34,963 nt of DNA from SIG588 sp045533175 (GTDB lineage Bacteria; Bacillota; Clostridia; Oscillospirales; Acutalibacteraceae), in contig JAZSHJ010000141.1 in NCBI GenBank assembly GCA_045533175.1, positions 1 to 34,963 of the forward strand. The letters are read 5' to 3'. The notes under the pieces are model-generated. The model saw only the letters and a program-made list of their open reading frames with translations, made no database searches and was not told where the DNA came from. Numbering within the stretch: the first letter of the stretch is position 1; the number at the start of each line of letters is the position of its first letter. Positions 23,672 to 32,027 of this stretch are shown piece after piece. The translations under genes were made by a program, and so were the position numbers.

Positions 23672-26600
23672 ATGAAAATGAAAAAACGGTTGCGTGGCTT
23701 GTTGGCAACGATGACGGCGCTGGTACTGCTGCTCGGCATGGTGCCGTTCGCCGCTGTTGCGGAGGAGCCGACGGTGCTCACACTTGACACCCCTCTTGAA
23801 GTGACGGCTACGTTTGAAAACCCTGCCGCATTGAGTTTTACTCCTGTCGAGACGGGCGTATACGTGCTGTATTCGGAGGACGGCACCGATCCGCAGGCAA
23901 CGCTGTATGAGGCGGAGGGAATGGAACGTGTGGTGTATGCCGACGATCAACCCGGCAGCATGCAATTCCGTTTGGCGTATACTTTGATCGCCGGCACGGA
24001 ATACATTTACAAAGTGGACAATTATGGCGACTCAACCCCCTTCTCGGTGACGCTGATGCGCGGCATTGCCCCCGAGTCGGTGACCATCGACGGAGTGGAA
24101 AACGGCACGGTAACCATTCCGATGAGCAATGCCAACACGTATTTTGAAGCCTCGGTTTTTCCCGAAAACGCGGATGCGATCCTTTCCTGGGCTTCGGGTG
24201 ACGAGAATATCTTTTCGGTGTATGATGGGGAAGTTACTTTGACCCGTCTTGGAACTGCCACTCTGACGGTAACAACGGGAGCTGTGTCGGATACCATCAC
24301 CGTGAATGTCGTGGAACCCGCCGGCGTGTGGTCAGAGGGCGAAAACAAAGCGGCGTTTACGACGGACGAATATTATCAAGTAGCTACCTTTACACCCTCC
24401 GACACCGGCCGTTACCGCTTTCATTGGGACGGCGAACTGAGAAAGTATTGCAAAATTGCAATCTTAGAGCTTTGGGACGACGGGCAGACGAGTTTCATTG
24501 ACGAATCTTTCGATTCCAACGGACGTCCGTGCAATATGGGTGCCTATCTGGAAGAGGGGCACACCTACATTGTGACGTTGAAATATGAGGGCGACCATCA
24601 AGACATCGAAACCACGCTGACCATCGGCAAGGAAGTGGCGGCGACCGGTTTGTCTTTCGTGGAAGGTACGGGCGTGAGTGTGGTGTACGGTGCGACGGAA
24701 TATTTCACGTTGACACCCGTGTTTGCACCGATATTGGCCGGCTTGCAAAACATCGAGTGGGAATCCTCCGACACCGACGTGGCGGAAGTGGATTGGAACG
24801 GCGATGTGGGCACCGTGATGGTAAAAGCGCTTGGTACTGTCACCATCACAGCCACGACCGACAACGACGTGAAAGCACGGTTTGTATTGAACGTGATCGA
24901 ACAACCGACCATGCAACTCGACACGGAATACAGCTTCACGTCCCACGCGGTCACGGATGGCGTGTGGAATGGTTATGAAACGCGCTGGGCGTTCACACCC
25001 GAAGTCGACGGACGCTATATTTTGACGTTTGGTCCCGAGGATGGGGTGGGTGCGTACTTCCATTCGACCAAGGAAGACGGCGATGGGTATTATGTCGTGA
25101 TGAGTCCGGGGAAGAACTGGCTGGATCTGAAAGCGGGTGAACCCTATGAATTTGTCGTGTACACCGATCAAGATTGGAACGTATCCACCACGTTCATGCT
25201 GCAAAAATTGCTTCCGCCCACCTCGGTGACGTTTGCGGAAGACAACGTTGTGCTGGGTATGTTTGATCGGACATTTTTGGAATACACCATGACACCCGAT
25301 AACACCGATCTTGCGGACGTTTCTTTCACCACGTCGAACGATGCGATCGTGACGGTGGATCAAGACGGCGAGATCCATGCCGTGGGTGTCGGCAATGCCG
25401 TGATTACGGTGACAACCCCGAACGGCAAGACGGACACCGTGACGGTGACGGTCAACCGTCCCGCCGCGTTGTACAGTGAGAAGACCGAATCGGTCATTAT
25501 CACTCCGTTTGACGAACATGCCGCCTTTGAACTCACCGTGAAAGAAGACGGTTGGTATGAGATATTCTTTGAAGATGGGTTCGATGTGTGGGCGACCCTT
25601 TACGAATGGGACGACAAGGAAGGCGTTTCGGAGATTGGCTATTCGGATGCCGCTATAGGAGAGAGCGATTGTATCGTGCAGCAGCTCGAGAAAGACAAGC
25701 TCTATTACCTGGAAGTGTCCTGCGATGAAGAGTTGGCACAGTTTACGGTGACGGTTCGTGCGTGTGAAGAACCGGAAGAGGACGAAGTTGTCGAATCTAT
25801 CGAAAACGGTGTGAACATCTTGAAGGATAGTCTCACCGTGTCGGTGGGCGATCTGTTCTTCCCGGGATACGTGATCGGTGGTGTGGAGGAGATCGAAACG
25901 ACCGTGTCCTCGAACACCGACGTTGTGGCAAAGGTGAATGCAGCAAACGATGCGTTTTTGGCGGTGGCACCCGGCCGGGCGACGTTGACTTATACAACGA
26001 ATGCAGGAAATACCGACACCATTGAAGTAACGGTGGAGGGAGAGTTCCGCACGCTTACCAAGGATCAACCGGTGACGGTCACGTCGGATGAGGAAATACG
26101 GGGTTATGCGTACCGTTTTGTTCCCGCGGCAAGCGGCAGGTATGAGTTCTATTCTCAGTACACAGACGGCGATCCGTATGTAAAGCTCTTCGACAGCGAA
26201 CTGCAAGAGCTGAACTTTAATGACGACCGCGATGAGGGCATAACGCTGGATTTCTGCTTGTTGGAAGAACTGACGGCAGACAAGACCTATTACGTACTGT
26301 TCACCGCATGGAGCATTGAGGCGACCTACACGGCAGGGGTAACGACGCCGACGGCAGCGACCGACTTTACCGTTGAGGTAGACCGCACGGATTGCCTTTT
26401 CGTCGAAGACGGTGTATATTACGTGCAAGCATACGACAACGTTGATCTCGAAATTGTTTTCACCCCCTACCATGCCCTGGTGGAAAACTTGGAGTATCAC
26501 GTGGACGGTAATGCGTCGGCAGGTTACGGCGGAATCTATTTTGAACAAGTCGGCGAAGTGACACTCACTATCACGGCGGACGACTTGGAGGACGTTGTTT

Positions 26601-27016
26601 TCAACTTCCGCGCGGTGAATGCGCTGAGAGGCGATCTGAACTTTGACGATACGTTGGATGAAGCCGATGTCGCAATGTTGACGGATCATTTGCGTGGCAA
26701 GACGGTACTGGGCCGCCGAGCGCTTCTTGCGAACATGGACCGCAACGGCGTGATAGACATTCACGACCTTTTGCTGCTGCAAACGGCGGCCGGGACGGAG
26801 GGAATCGTCGCTGTGGGCGATGCAGACGGTAACAACAAGGTGGATTCCACCGATGCACGACTGGCGTTGCAATGTGCCGTTGGAAAAATCGACAAAACGG
26901 GATTGAATGCGGCGTGGGCGGACGTGGACGGCAACGGCAAGATCGATTCCACCGATGCGCGGCTGATACTGCAGTTTGCCGTTGGAAAAATCGAACAATT
27001 CCCCATTGAACAATAA
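23672..27016 (+). CDS. Large secreted multidomain protein with BIG2-like repeats and two C-terminal dockerin modules
   Basis: It has 1114 residues. A Sec signal peptide (basic start, hydrophobic LLATMTALVLLLGMVPFAAV, cleavage around residue 31) is followed by five units of about 190 residues. Each unit pairs a pre-peptidase-C-like beta sandwich (GVYVLYSEDG, GRYRFHWDGE, GRYILTFGPED, GWYEIFFEDG, GRYEFYSQYTD) with an Ig-like BIG2-type domain (for example WASGDENIFSVYDGEVTLTR, EWESSDTDVAEVDWNG). The last about 130 residues hold four Ca-binding loops of dockerin type (GDLNFDDTLDEADV, NMDRNGVIDIHD, GDADGNNKVDSTDARLALQ, DVDGNGKIDSTDARLILQ), that is two dockerin modules. No catalytic domain was seen. 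Start at ATG 23672, 10 bases after AAGGAG; ATG 23666 and 23678 are alternatives. It is divergent from the cotH operon. An adhesin, scaffold client or structural surface protein is likely; the partner cohesin is not in the window. Confidence 0.85.
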   Translation: MKMKKRLRGLLATMTALVLLLGMVPFAAVAEEPTVLTLDTPLEVTATFENPAALSFTPVETGVYVLYSEDGTDPQATLYEAEGMERVVYADDQPGSMQFRLAYTLIAGTEYIYKVDNYGDSTPFSVTLMRGIAPESVTIDGVENGTVTIPMSNANTYFEASVFPENADAILSWASGDENIFSVYDGEVTLTRLGTATLTVTTGAVSDTITVNVVEPAGVWSEGENKAAFTTDEYYQVATFTPSDTGRYRFHWDGELRKYCKIAILELWDDGQTSFIDESFDSNGRPCNMGAYLEEGHTYIVTLKYEGDHQDIETTLTIGKEVAATGLSFVEGTGVSVVYGATEYFTLTPVFAPILAGLQNIEWESSDTDVAEVDWNGDVGTVMVKALGTVTITATTDNDVKARFVLNVIEQPTMQLDTEYSFTSHAVTDGVWNGYETRWAFTPEVDGRYILTFGPEDGVGAYFHSTKEDGDGYYVVMSPGKNWLDLKAGEPYEFVVYTDQDWNVSTTFMLQKLLPPTSVTFAEDNVVLGMFDRTFLEYTMTPDNTDLADVSFTTSNDAIVTVDQDGEIHAVGVGNAVITVTTPNGKTDTVTVTVNRPAALYSEKTESVIITPFDEHAAFELTVKEDGWYEIFFEDGFDVWATLYEWDDKEGVSEIGYSDAAIGESDCIVQQLEKDKLYYLEVSCDEELAQFTVTVRACEEPEEDEVVESIENGVNILKDSLTVSVGDLFFPGYVIGGVEEIETTVSSNTDVVAKVNAANDAFLAVAPGRATLTYTTNAGNTDTIEVTVEGEFRTLTKDQPVTVTSDEEIRGYAYRFVPAASGRYEFYSQYTDGDPYVKLFDSELQELNFNDDRDEGITLDFCLLEELTADKTYYVLFTAWSIEATYTAGVTTPTAATDFTVEVDRTDCLFVEDGVYYVQAYDNVDLEIVFTPYHALVENLEYHVDGNASAGYGGIYFEQVGEVTLTITADDLEDVVFNFRAVNALRGDLNFDDTLDEADVAMLTDHLRGKTVLGRRALLANMDRNGVIDIHDLLLLQTAAGTEGIVAVGDADGNNKVDSTDARLALQCAVGKIDKTGLNAAWADVDGNGKIDSTDARLILQFAVGKIEQFPIEQ
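26838..26996 (+). repeat. Two direct near-repeats of about 56 bases in the second dockerin module
   Basis: The copies at about 26838-26893 and 26939-26996 share blocks such as GATTCCACCGATGC and GCCGTTGGAAAAATCGA. They encode the paired DSTDARL..-VGKI Ca-loop and helix units of one dockerin, an internal duplication typical of the module. Confidence 0.8.
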
Positions 27017-27036
27017 GCAATAAACAAAAAACAAAG

Positions 27037-27070
27037 AACCCGTCGCAGGGATTGTCCTGCGGCGGGTTTT
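27037..27070. terminator. Bidirectional terminator between the dockerin gene and glmS
   Basis: 13-bp stem 27037-27049 with 27056-27068 (one G-T pair), 6-base loop, T run on the right and A-rich flank on the left. It serves the + strand surface-protein gene and the - strand glmS. Confidence 0.88.
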
Positions 27071-27072
27071 CG

Positions 27073-28884
27073 TCATTCCACCGTGACGCTTTTGGCCAGA
27101 TTTCGCGGGCGATCCACATCGCACCCACGCCGCACGGCGGTGTGATATGCCAGCAACTGCAACGGTACGGCGGCGGAAAACGGCATTAATAACGGATCGG
27201 CGGGCGGTAAGGGCAATACAAAATCGGCTTCGGGCAGGTCGCCTGCCGCACACACCGCCACGGTATACGCTCCGCGTGCTTTGGCCTCTTTCATGTTGGC
27301 GGCGGTTTTTGAAAGCAGGCGGGGAGAGGTTGCAACGGCTATCAGCGGCATGCCCTCGGTGATAAGCGAGATGGTGCCGTGCTTCAATTCACCCGCGGGA
27401 TAGGCTTCCGAGTGAATATAACTGATCTCTTTCAGTTTCAACGAACCTTCCATGCACAGCGCATAGTCCACGCCGCGCCCGATATACAGCGCATCTTCGG
27501 CGTCGGCGAGAACAGCGGCCGCTTCTTCGCACCGTGGGGCAAGGGCGAGCGCCCGCTGTAACAGATGCGGTGTATCCCGCAACAGGGAGGTCAGACGACG
27601 GCATTCCGCTTCATCGATGCTGCCGCATCCGAAAGCCGTCGAAAACGCCAACAGGTACATCACCGCCAATTGCACCGTATAGGCTTTTGTGGAGGCCACG
27701 GCGATTTCGGGCCCTGCTTCGGTATACAGCACCATATCCGCTTCGCGGGCGATGGTGCTTCCGCGGGCGTTCACAACGGCTAATGTGGCGGCTCCAAGGG
27801 CTTTGGCGGCGCGCAGAGCCGCCAGCGTATCCGCTGTTTCGCCCGATTGCGAAAGAAGGATCACAAGATCCCCTTCGTTAAGCGGCGGCAGATGATACCG
27901 AAACTCGGATGCCACTTCCACCGTGACAGGGCGGTCACACAGCGCGTGCATCACGCGACACCCCACCGCCCCCGCGTGCATGGCTGTGCCGCACGCCACC
28001 ATGTGAAAATGCCGAAAATCGGCCAGGCGGGCGGGTGTCAGCCCGCATTCCGCAAGGTACGGCAGACCGTTTTGAATGCGATGTGAAAGCGTCCGCTGTA
28101 CGGCGGCGGGTTGTTCGTGAATCTCCTTGAGCATAAAGTGGGGGAAGTCGCCTTTTTCGGCGGCATCGGTTTCCCAATCCGCCGTTTGCAACGGCGGGTG
28201 GACAGCGTTTCCCTCTTTGTCGTAAAACGTGATTCCGTGCGGTGTCAGTACCGTCGCTTCATCGTTGGCCGGCAAATAGTATTGCCGTGTGTAGGGGAGA
28301 AGGGCGGTGATATCGGACGCAAGATAACATGTGCCGTTGTTTGTCGCCGCCACAAGCGGGCTTTCCCGCCGCACGGCGTATACAGCGTGCGGGCGGTCGG
28401 CAAACAGTACCGCCAGCGCAAACGAACCTTCCAGTTGCGCGATCCCCGCAAACAGCGCGGCAAGCGGATCGTCTGTATAAGAAGCATCCAACACGGCGGC
28501 GATCACTTCGGTGTCGGTTTCGCTGTGAAAGGTGTAGCCGCGCGCTTGCATGCTCTCTTTCAGCGACAGATAGTTTTCAATGATACCGTTGTGCACCAAC
28601 GTTACCCGCCCCACGCTGTGAGGATGGGCATTGCGGTCGGATGGTTCGCCGTGGGTGGCCCAACGGGTGTGACCGATACCGCAGGCGGTGCGCAAAGGGC
28701 CTTCGGCTTGCACGCGTTCCCGCAAACGGGAAAGCCGCCCCGCGCGTTTGACTACGCGAATGCGCTCCTGTTCAAATACGGCGATTCCCGCCGAATCGTA
28801 TCCGCGATATTCCAATGCCTCCAACGACTGAAGCAACTGTTCGGTGCTGTTTTCATGTCCGACGTATCCCACAATACCGCACAT
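27073..28884 (-). CDS. glmS: Glutamine-fructose-6-phosphate aminotransferase (isomerizing)
   Basis: Makes glucosamine 6-phosphate from fructose 6-phosphate and glutamine, the entry to peptidoglycan amino sugars. It has 603 residues, standard length. The N-terminus MCGIVGYVGHENSTEQ supplies catalytic Cys2 of the class II glutaminase; HTRWATHGEPSDRNAHPH follows near residue 72. Two SIS sugar-isomerase domains occupy the C-terminal part (CGTAMHAGAVGCR; LLSQSGETADTLAALRAAK; STKAYTVQLAV), ending with the conserved PRNLAKSVTVE. AGGAGG is 9 bases before ATG 28884. A much longer open frame upstream is rejected because it crosses a terminator and lies antisense to nothing conserved. Only about 90 bases separate it from the next gene, too few for a glmS ribozyme. 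Confidence 0.97.
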   Translation of the reverse strand: MCGIVGYVGHENSTEQLLQSLEALEYRGYDSAGIAVFEQERIRVVKRAGRLSRLRERVQAEGPLRTACGIGHTRWATHGEPSDRNAHPHSVGRVTLVHNGIIENYLSLKESMQARGYTFHSETDTEVIAAVLDASYTDDPLAALFAGIAQLEGSFALAVLFADRPHAVYAVRRESPLVAATNNGTCYLASDITALLPYTRQYYLPANDEATVLTPHGITFYDKEGNAVHPPLQTADWETDAAEKGDFPHFMLKEIHEQPAAVQRTLSHRIQNGLPYLAECGLTPARLADFRHFHMVACGTAMHAGAVGCRVMHALCDRPVTVEVASEFRYHLPPLNEGDLVILLSQSGETADTLAALRAAKALGAATLAVVNARGSTIAREADMVLYTEAGPEIAVASTKAYTVQLAVMYLLAFSTAFGCGSIDEAECRRLTSLLRDTPHLLQRALALAPRCEEAAAVLADAEDALYIGRGVDYALCMEGSLKLKEISYIHSEAYPAGELKHGTISLITEGMPLIAVATSPRLLSKTAANMKEAKARGAYTVAVCAAGDLPEADFVLPLPPADPLLMPFSAAVPLQLLAYHTAVRRGCDVDRPRNLAKSVTVE

Positions 28885-28917
28885 AATCCATCGCCTCCTG
28901 CGGGTAGTGTGTGTCAA

Positions 28918-28954
28918 AAAACGGGTGGTTATGCAACGCATAACCACCCGTTTT
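28918..28954 (-). terminator. Terminator of the glutaminase-A-like gene
   Basis: Perfect 17-bp stem 28918-28934 with 28938-28954 and a 3-base loop. On the - strand it ends in a T run. It lies between the DUF4965 gene and glmS, so glmS should be insulated from it or depend on read-through. Confidence 0.9.
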
Positions 28955-28973
28955 GAGGATGCCTTACGTATTC

Positions 28974-30833
28974 TTAAAACATCAAGCGAATGAACAGACC
29001 GCCCTGCACCGTGCGGTGACGGAACGAACGCATTTCGGAGGTGTCGGTGTAATACCAGTCGGTCATGGCTTCGCGGGTGCGCATGGTGTTGTAGGCCAAC
29101 CACATACGGTGCGCGAAGAAGGCGAGATCCTCCTTGCTCCCTGTGAGCGATGCCGCCCAGATCGTCCAGTCGGATTTGGTGTAGTTTTCGCGGTTGTCCA
29201 GCGGCACGCCATAGGGCTGCACCTCGCGGCGATAACGGGCAATTTCCGCTTCGAAGAAGGAATCGGGTAACAAGCCAAGATCCCACACTTTGTCCCAGAT
29301 CGCGTTGTATTTCAAGCTGAACGTACCTTCGCGATCGTACGCCAAGCGATAACTGCCGTCGGGGTTTTCGGCACGGCGCAGGAAGGAGGCGGTGTACTTT
29401 TTCGCAATGGTCATCGCATCTTCTGCTTCGGCGGTATGCCCCAGGCGAGCAAGAATGCGGGCGTATCCCGCAATGCCCATAATGGCCTTCAACGACAGGT
29501 TGCAGTTGTGTGCCAAATGCCCCGCAAAGTCGTCGGTGCACAACTGGTTTTCGGGGTCCTCACCGTATTTCACGAGGTAACGGTACCACACTTCCAACAG
29601 ATCCATGTTTTCGGCGGCGAAGGTAACGTCGTTTTCTACTTCGGCCAACGCGGCACACAGCACGATCATGTTGCCGCATTCTTCCACCGGCATTTGATAT
29701 TCCGGTTTGTTACCGCCGTACACCTGTCCGTTCACCAACGGATACTGCCCCACATCGTGCGGAGCAAAGTCGTACACCCAGTCGTCGGTGCGGGCATAGC
29801 GGAATACGGGGCGAAGCATACCTTTGAGCAATTCGGGGTTATACAAGAGATACAGCGGGGCGGACGGATAGGTCACGTCCACCGTGGCGGCGCAACCGTT
29901 GGAGTTGCATTCTTTGGAGATGTACAGTACGTTGCCGTCTTCGTCCAACACCAGTTTGTGTGCCGCCATGACCTGACGGTAGGCAAGCGTCAACAGTTCG
30001 GCGTAATCCTCGCCCCCCTTTTCCTTGGCTTCGGTCGCAAACTGTTCGCCGAACGCCAAGCAACGGGCGCGGATCTCGTCGTAATCGCCGAAGGCTTCGT
30101 CGATCGCTTCAAGGATGTCGGTTCCATCCTTCTTCCAATAGGCTTTCAGCGGTTTTTTGAAGTATTCAATGCTGTTGATATCGTCATAAGCAAAAGCGAA
30201 CAGCGCCTCGTTTTCCACCGCGGTTTCGGCCCACACGGCGTAACGGTCGGCAAACACTTCGTTGCCGCAGGCAGCCTGCCCTTTCACGGCAAGATAGAAA
30301 TATCCCCAATCAATACGGATAAGGTCACCCGAACGCCACAGAACGCGCTGGTTGCCGTTGCCCATGCGAATGCAAGTGCCGCCGTTCAACGGCTCTTCCT
30401 TCGACCAGCAGCGGCCTTCTCCCGCAGCGTTCAGCGCCAGTTCCTCGCTGCAGGATATTTTGGCGGTGACGGTGTGCGCTTGGCCGTCCAACGATGTCAC
30501 CCGCAGTTTTAAGTAAGAAACGGGTCGGGAGGCATAGTACAGATCGGTCACCAACGTGGAAGAGAAGAACTCCGCCTGCAGTTCGATCGCTTCGTTGCGG
30601 AAGATTGCCGTGGTGGTGAACGCATCCATGTCCAGCGACACTTGTGTGAGTGCTTTATCGTCCGAACGGCCGAGAAAACGGTAACGCTCACCGTCCACCG
30701 TCACGGTGCCGAGCATCGCATTGCGCGCACCCGTCCAATGGGTGGGGAAACGGTCGTTTAAACGATCGTGTGTCCACACGGAAAAATAAGGGTCCACCGC
30801 AATCAGCGGTACCGAAGGTATACGCATTTTCAT
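28974..30833 (-). CDS. Glutaminase-A-like protein (DUF4964/DUF5127/DUF4965/DUF1793 architecture)
   Basis: It has 619 residues and no signal peptide or membrane segment, so it is probably cytoplasmic. The N-terminus PSVPLIAVDPYFSVWTHDRL is the DUF4964 signature of the fungal glutaminase A-like group. A beta-sandwich segment spans roughly residues 60-240. A helical (alpha/alpha) domain with ECNSNGCAATVDVTYPSAPL and AHNCNLSLKAIMGIAGYARI covers about 270-615, matching DUF4965/DUF1793. The fungal founder hydrolyses glutamine, but the bacterial members resemble glycoside hydrolases in fold and their substrate is unsettled. Start at the first of two nearby ATGs (30833, alternative 30827) after AAAGGA. 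It has its own promoter and terminator. Proximity to glmS may be coincidence. Confidence 0.85.
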   Translation of the reverse strand: MKMRIPSVPLIAVDPYFSVWTHDRLNDRFPTHWTGARNAMLGTVTVDGERYRFLGRSDDKALTQVSLDMDAFTTTAIFRNEAIELQAEFFSSTLVTDLYYASRPVSYLKLRVTSLDGQAHTVTAKISCSEELALNAAGEGRCWSKEEPLNGGTCIRMGNGNQRVLWRSGDLIRIDWGYFYLAVKGQAACGNEVFADRYAVWAETAVENEALFAFAYDDINSIEYFKKPLKAYWKKDGTDILEAIDEAFGDYDEIRARCLAFGEQFATEAKEKGGEDYAELLTLAYRQVMAAHKLVLDEDGNVLYISKECNSNGCAATVDVTYPSAPLYLLYNPELLKGMLRPVFRYARTDDWVYDFAPHDVGQYPLVNGQVYGGNKPEYQMPVEECGNMIVLCAALAEVENDVTFAAENMDLLEVWYRYLVKYGEDPENQLCTDDFAGHLAHNCNLSLKAIMGIAGYARILARLGHTAEAEDAMTIAKKYTASFLRRAENPDGSYRLAYDREGTFSLKYNAIWDKVWDLGLLPDSFFEAEIARYRREVQPYGVPLDNRENYTKSDWTIWAASLTGSKEDLAFFAHRMWLAYNTMRTREAMTDWYYTDTSEMRSFRHRTVQGGLFIRLMF

Positions 30834-30867
30834 AGCATTAACCGTCCTTTGTCAAAAGTCTACTGTC

Positions 30868-30896
30868 ATTATAACAGTTCTTCTTCCCCTAAACAA
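30868..30896 (-). promoter_or_regulatory. Promoter of the glutaminase-A-like gene
   Basis: On the - strand TTGTTT (30896-30891) and TATAAT (30873-30868), spacer 17. Short inverted repeats ACTGT/ACAGT at 30862-30866 and 30874-30878 flank the -10. Confidence 0.75.
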
Positions 30897-30930
30897 GGCG
30901 AAAAAGCATTGAAAATGTGTAAAAAAGAAG

Positions 30931-31887
30931 TTACTGTGCTTCATATTCCAATCCGGACGACGGGTGAAGCGTGCCGTCCTCGGTAATGAACAGCGCTTCC
31001 ACGCCATCCAGCGTTTCGATGAGTGCCATGCCTTTTTGCAGCCCCATCACAAAGCAAGCGGTGGAAAGAGCATCGCCGTCGGCCGAGGAGGGGGACACCA
31101 CCGTGACCGAAGCCAACCCGTTTTGTACGGGATAACCGGTTGCGGGATCTAAAATGTGGTGGTAGGTCACGCCGTCTTGTGTGAAACAGCGTTCATAGAT
31201 GCCCGACGTTACCACCGAGATGTCGGCCGCCGGGATAACGGCGGCAAGGGCGGTGCTGTCGAACGGATCGCGCACCCCTACGCGGAACGGTTCTCCGCTT
31301 TTATCGCCCACCGCCAGAATGTTGCCGCCCAGATCGATCAACGCGCTGTTTATCCCCGCTTCACGCAGGTAATGTCCCAAGCGGTCGGCCACATACCCTT
31401 TGGCAATGCCGCCGAGATCCACCGCCATCCCCGCGGGAAGGATCGCACCCGTTTCGGTCATCGCAAGGGCGGTGTGATCCACTCGCGCGACCGCTTCGGC
31501 CAGCGCTTCATCCGTGGGACGCACCGCGGCCGAAAAGTCCCACAGCGAACTCGCCGGCGCCACGGTGATATCGAAGGCACCGTCGGTACGTTCTCCCCAC
31601 GTTTTTCCCAACGTGAGCAGGTCTCGCACGGCGGGGGAGAGCGTCACGGCTGATCCGTCTGCCCTGTTCAGCGCCGCGATCTCGCTGTTTTGATCGGTGC
31701 GGGAAAATAAGGCTTCGTAATCGCGTATCATGGTAAAGCAGGTGTCCGTTACCGCGGTGTCACGGCTGTTATACAGCGTGACTTTCACCACGGTGTCCAT
31801 CGCCACGCCTTCGCGTGTGAGAGGGATTGCTCCACGGCATCCCGTAAGCAACAAACACAAAACAAGAAACAGCGCCGTTTTACGCAT
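30931..31887 (-). CDS. apbE: FAD:protein FMN transferase lipoprotein
   Basis: It covalently attaches FMN from FAD to Ser/Thr of target flavoproteins such as RnfG, NqrC and extracellular flavin-transfer reductases, outside the membrane. It has 318 residues. The lipobox LLLTGC puts lipid-modified Cys17 at the mature N-terminus. Family blocks follow: AMDTVVKVTLY, SRTDQNSEIAALN, VDLGGIAKGYVADR near residue 158, ALIDLGGNILAVG, and YHHILDPATGYPVQN near 242 with the metal-binding region. AAGGAGGT lies 9 bases before ATG. It is monocistronic with its own strong promoter. No flavoprotein partner (rnf operon) is visible in the window. No hairpin terminator was found in the 97 bases downstream, so its transcript may continue into the glutaminase-A-like gene. 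Confidence 0.96.
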   Translation of the reverse strand: MRKTALFLVLCLLLTGCRGAIPLTREGVAMDTVVKVTLYNSRDTAVTDTCFTMIRDYEALFSRTDQNSEIAALNRADGSAVTLSPAVRDLLTLGKTWGERTDGAFDITVAPASSLWDFSAAVRPTDEALAEAVARVDHTALAMTETGAILPAGMAVDLGGIAKGYVADRLGHYLREAGINSALIDLGGNILAVGDKSGEPFRVGVRDPFDSTALAAVIPAADISVVTSGIYERCFTQDGVTYHHILDPATGYPVQNGLASVTVVSPSSADGDALSTACFVMGLQKGMALIETLDGVEALFITEDGTLHPSSGLEYEAQ

Positions 31888-31914
31888 TGTGCGGCCACCT
31901 CCTTTTTTATTATG

Positions 31915-31943
31915 AGTATACCCTGCAAAAACGAGGATGTCAA
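31915..31943 (-). promoter_or_regulatory. Promoter of apbE
   Basis: On the - strand TTGACA (31943-31938) and TATACT (31920-31915) with a 17-base spacer, near-consensus. It is divergent from the promoter at 31963-31991. Confidence 0.85.
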
Positions 31944-31950
31944 ATACTTC

Positions 31951-31973
31951 GCAACCTAAGGGTTGCTTTTTTT
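31951..31973. promoter_or_regulatory. Hairpin with T7 tail overlapping the -35 of the ligase-like gene
   Basis: GCAACC (31951-31956), TAAG loop, GGTTGC (31961-31966), followed by seven T. It looks like a small + strand terminator but no + strand gene ends upstream. The right arm overlaps TTGCTT (31963-31968), so it may be an operator, or it may stop antisense transcription from apbE. Confidence 0.45.
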
Positions 31974-31991
31974 AAGAAAATAGTGTATAGT
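31963..31991 (+). promoter_or_regulatory. Probable promoter of the ligase-like gene
   Basis: TTGCTT at 31963-31968 and TATAGT at 31986-31991 with a 17-base spacer, 36 bases before the start codon. Confidence 0.65.
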
Positions 31992-32027
31992 TGTATTCGT
32001 GTGAGTATGTTCGGAAGGGAGGGGTAC

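Noticed and set aside
23415..23675. A small + strand gene of 86 codons in the divergent promoter region
   Set aside because: It has no ribosome site, runs over both promoters and inverted repeats, and its sequence shows no coding character.
24464..27253. A 929-codon open frame on the - strand opposite the dockerin protein gene
   Set aside because: It is an antisense shadow: His/Arg/Gln-rich composition, no ribosome site, no domain, and it crosses a bidirectional terminator and the end of glmS.
28885..29541. A 219-codon N-terminal extension of glmS
   Set aside because: GlmS must begin with Met-Cys for its catalytic Cys, AGGAGG stands before ATG 28884, and the extension crosses a strong terminator and the antisense of another gene.
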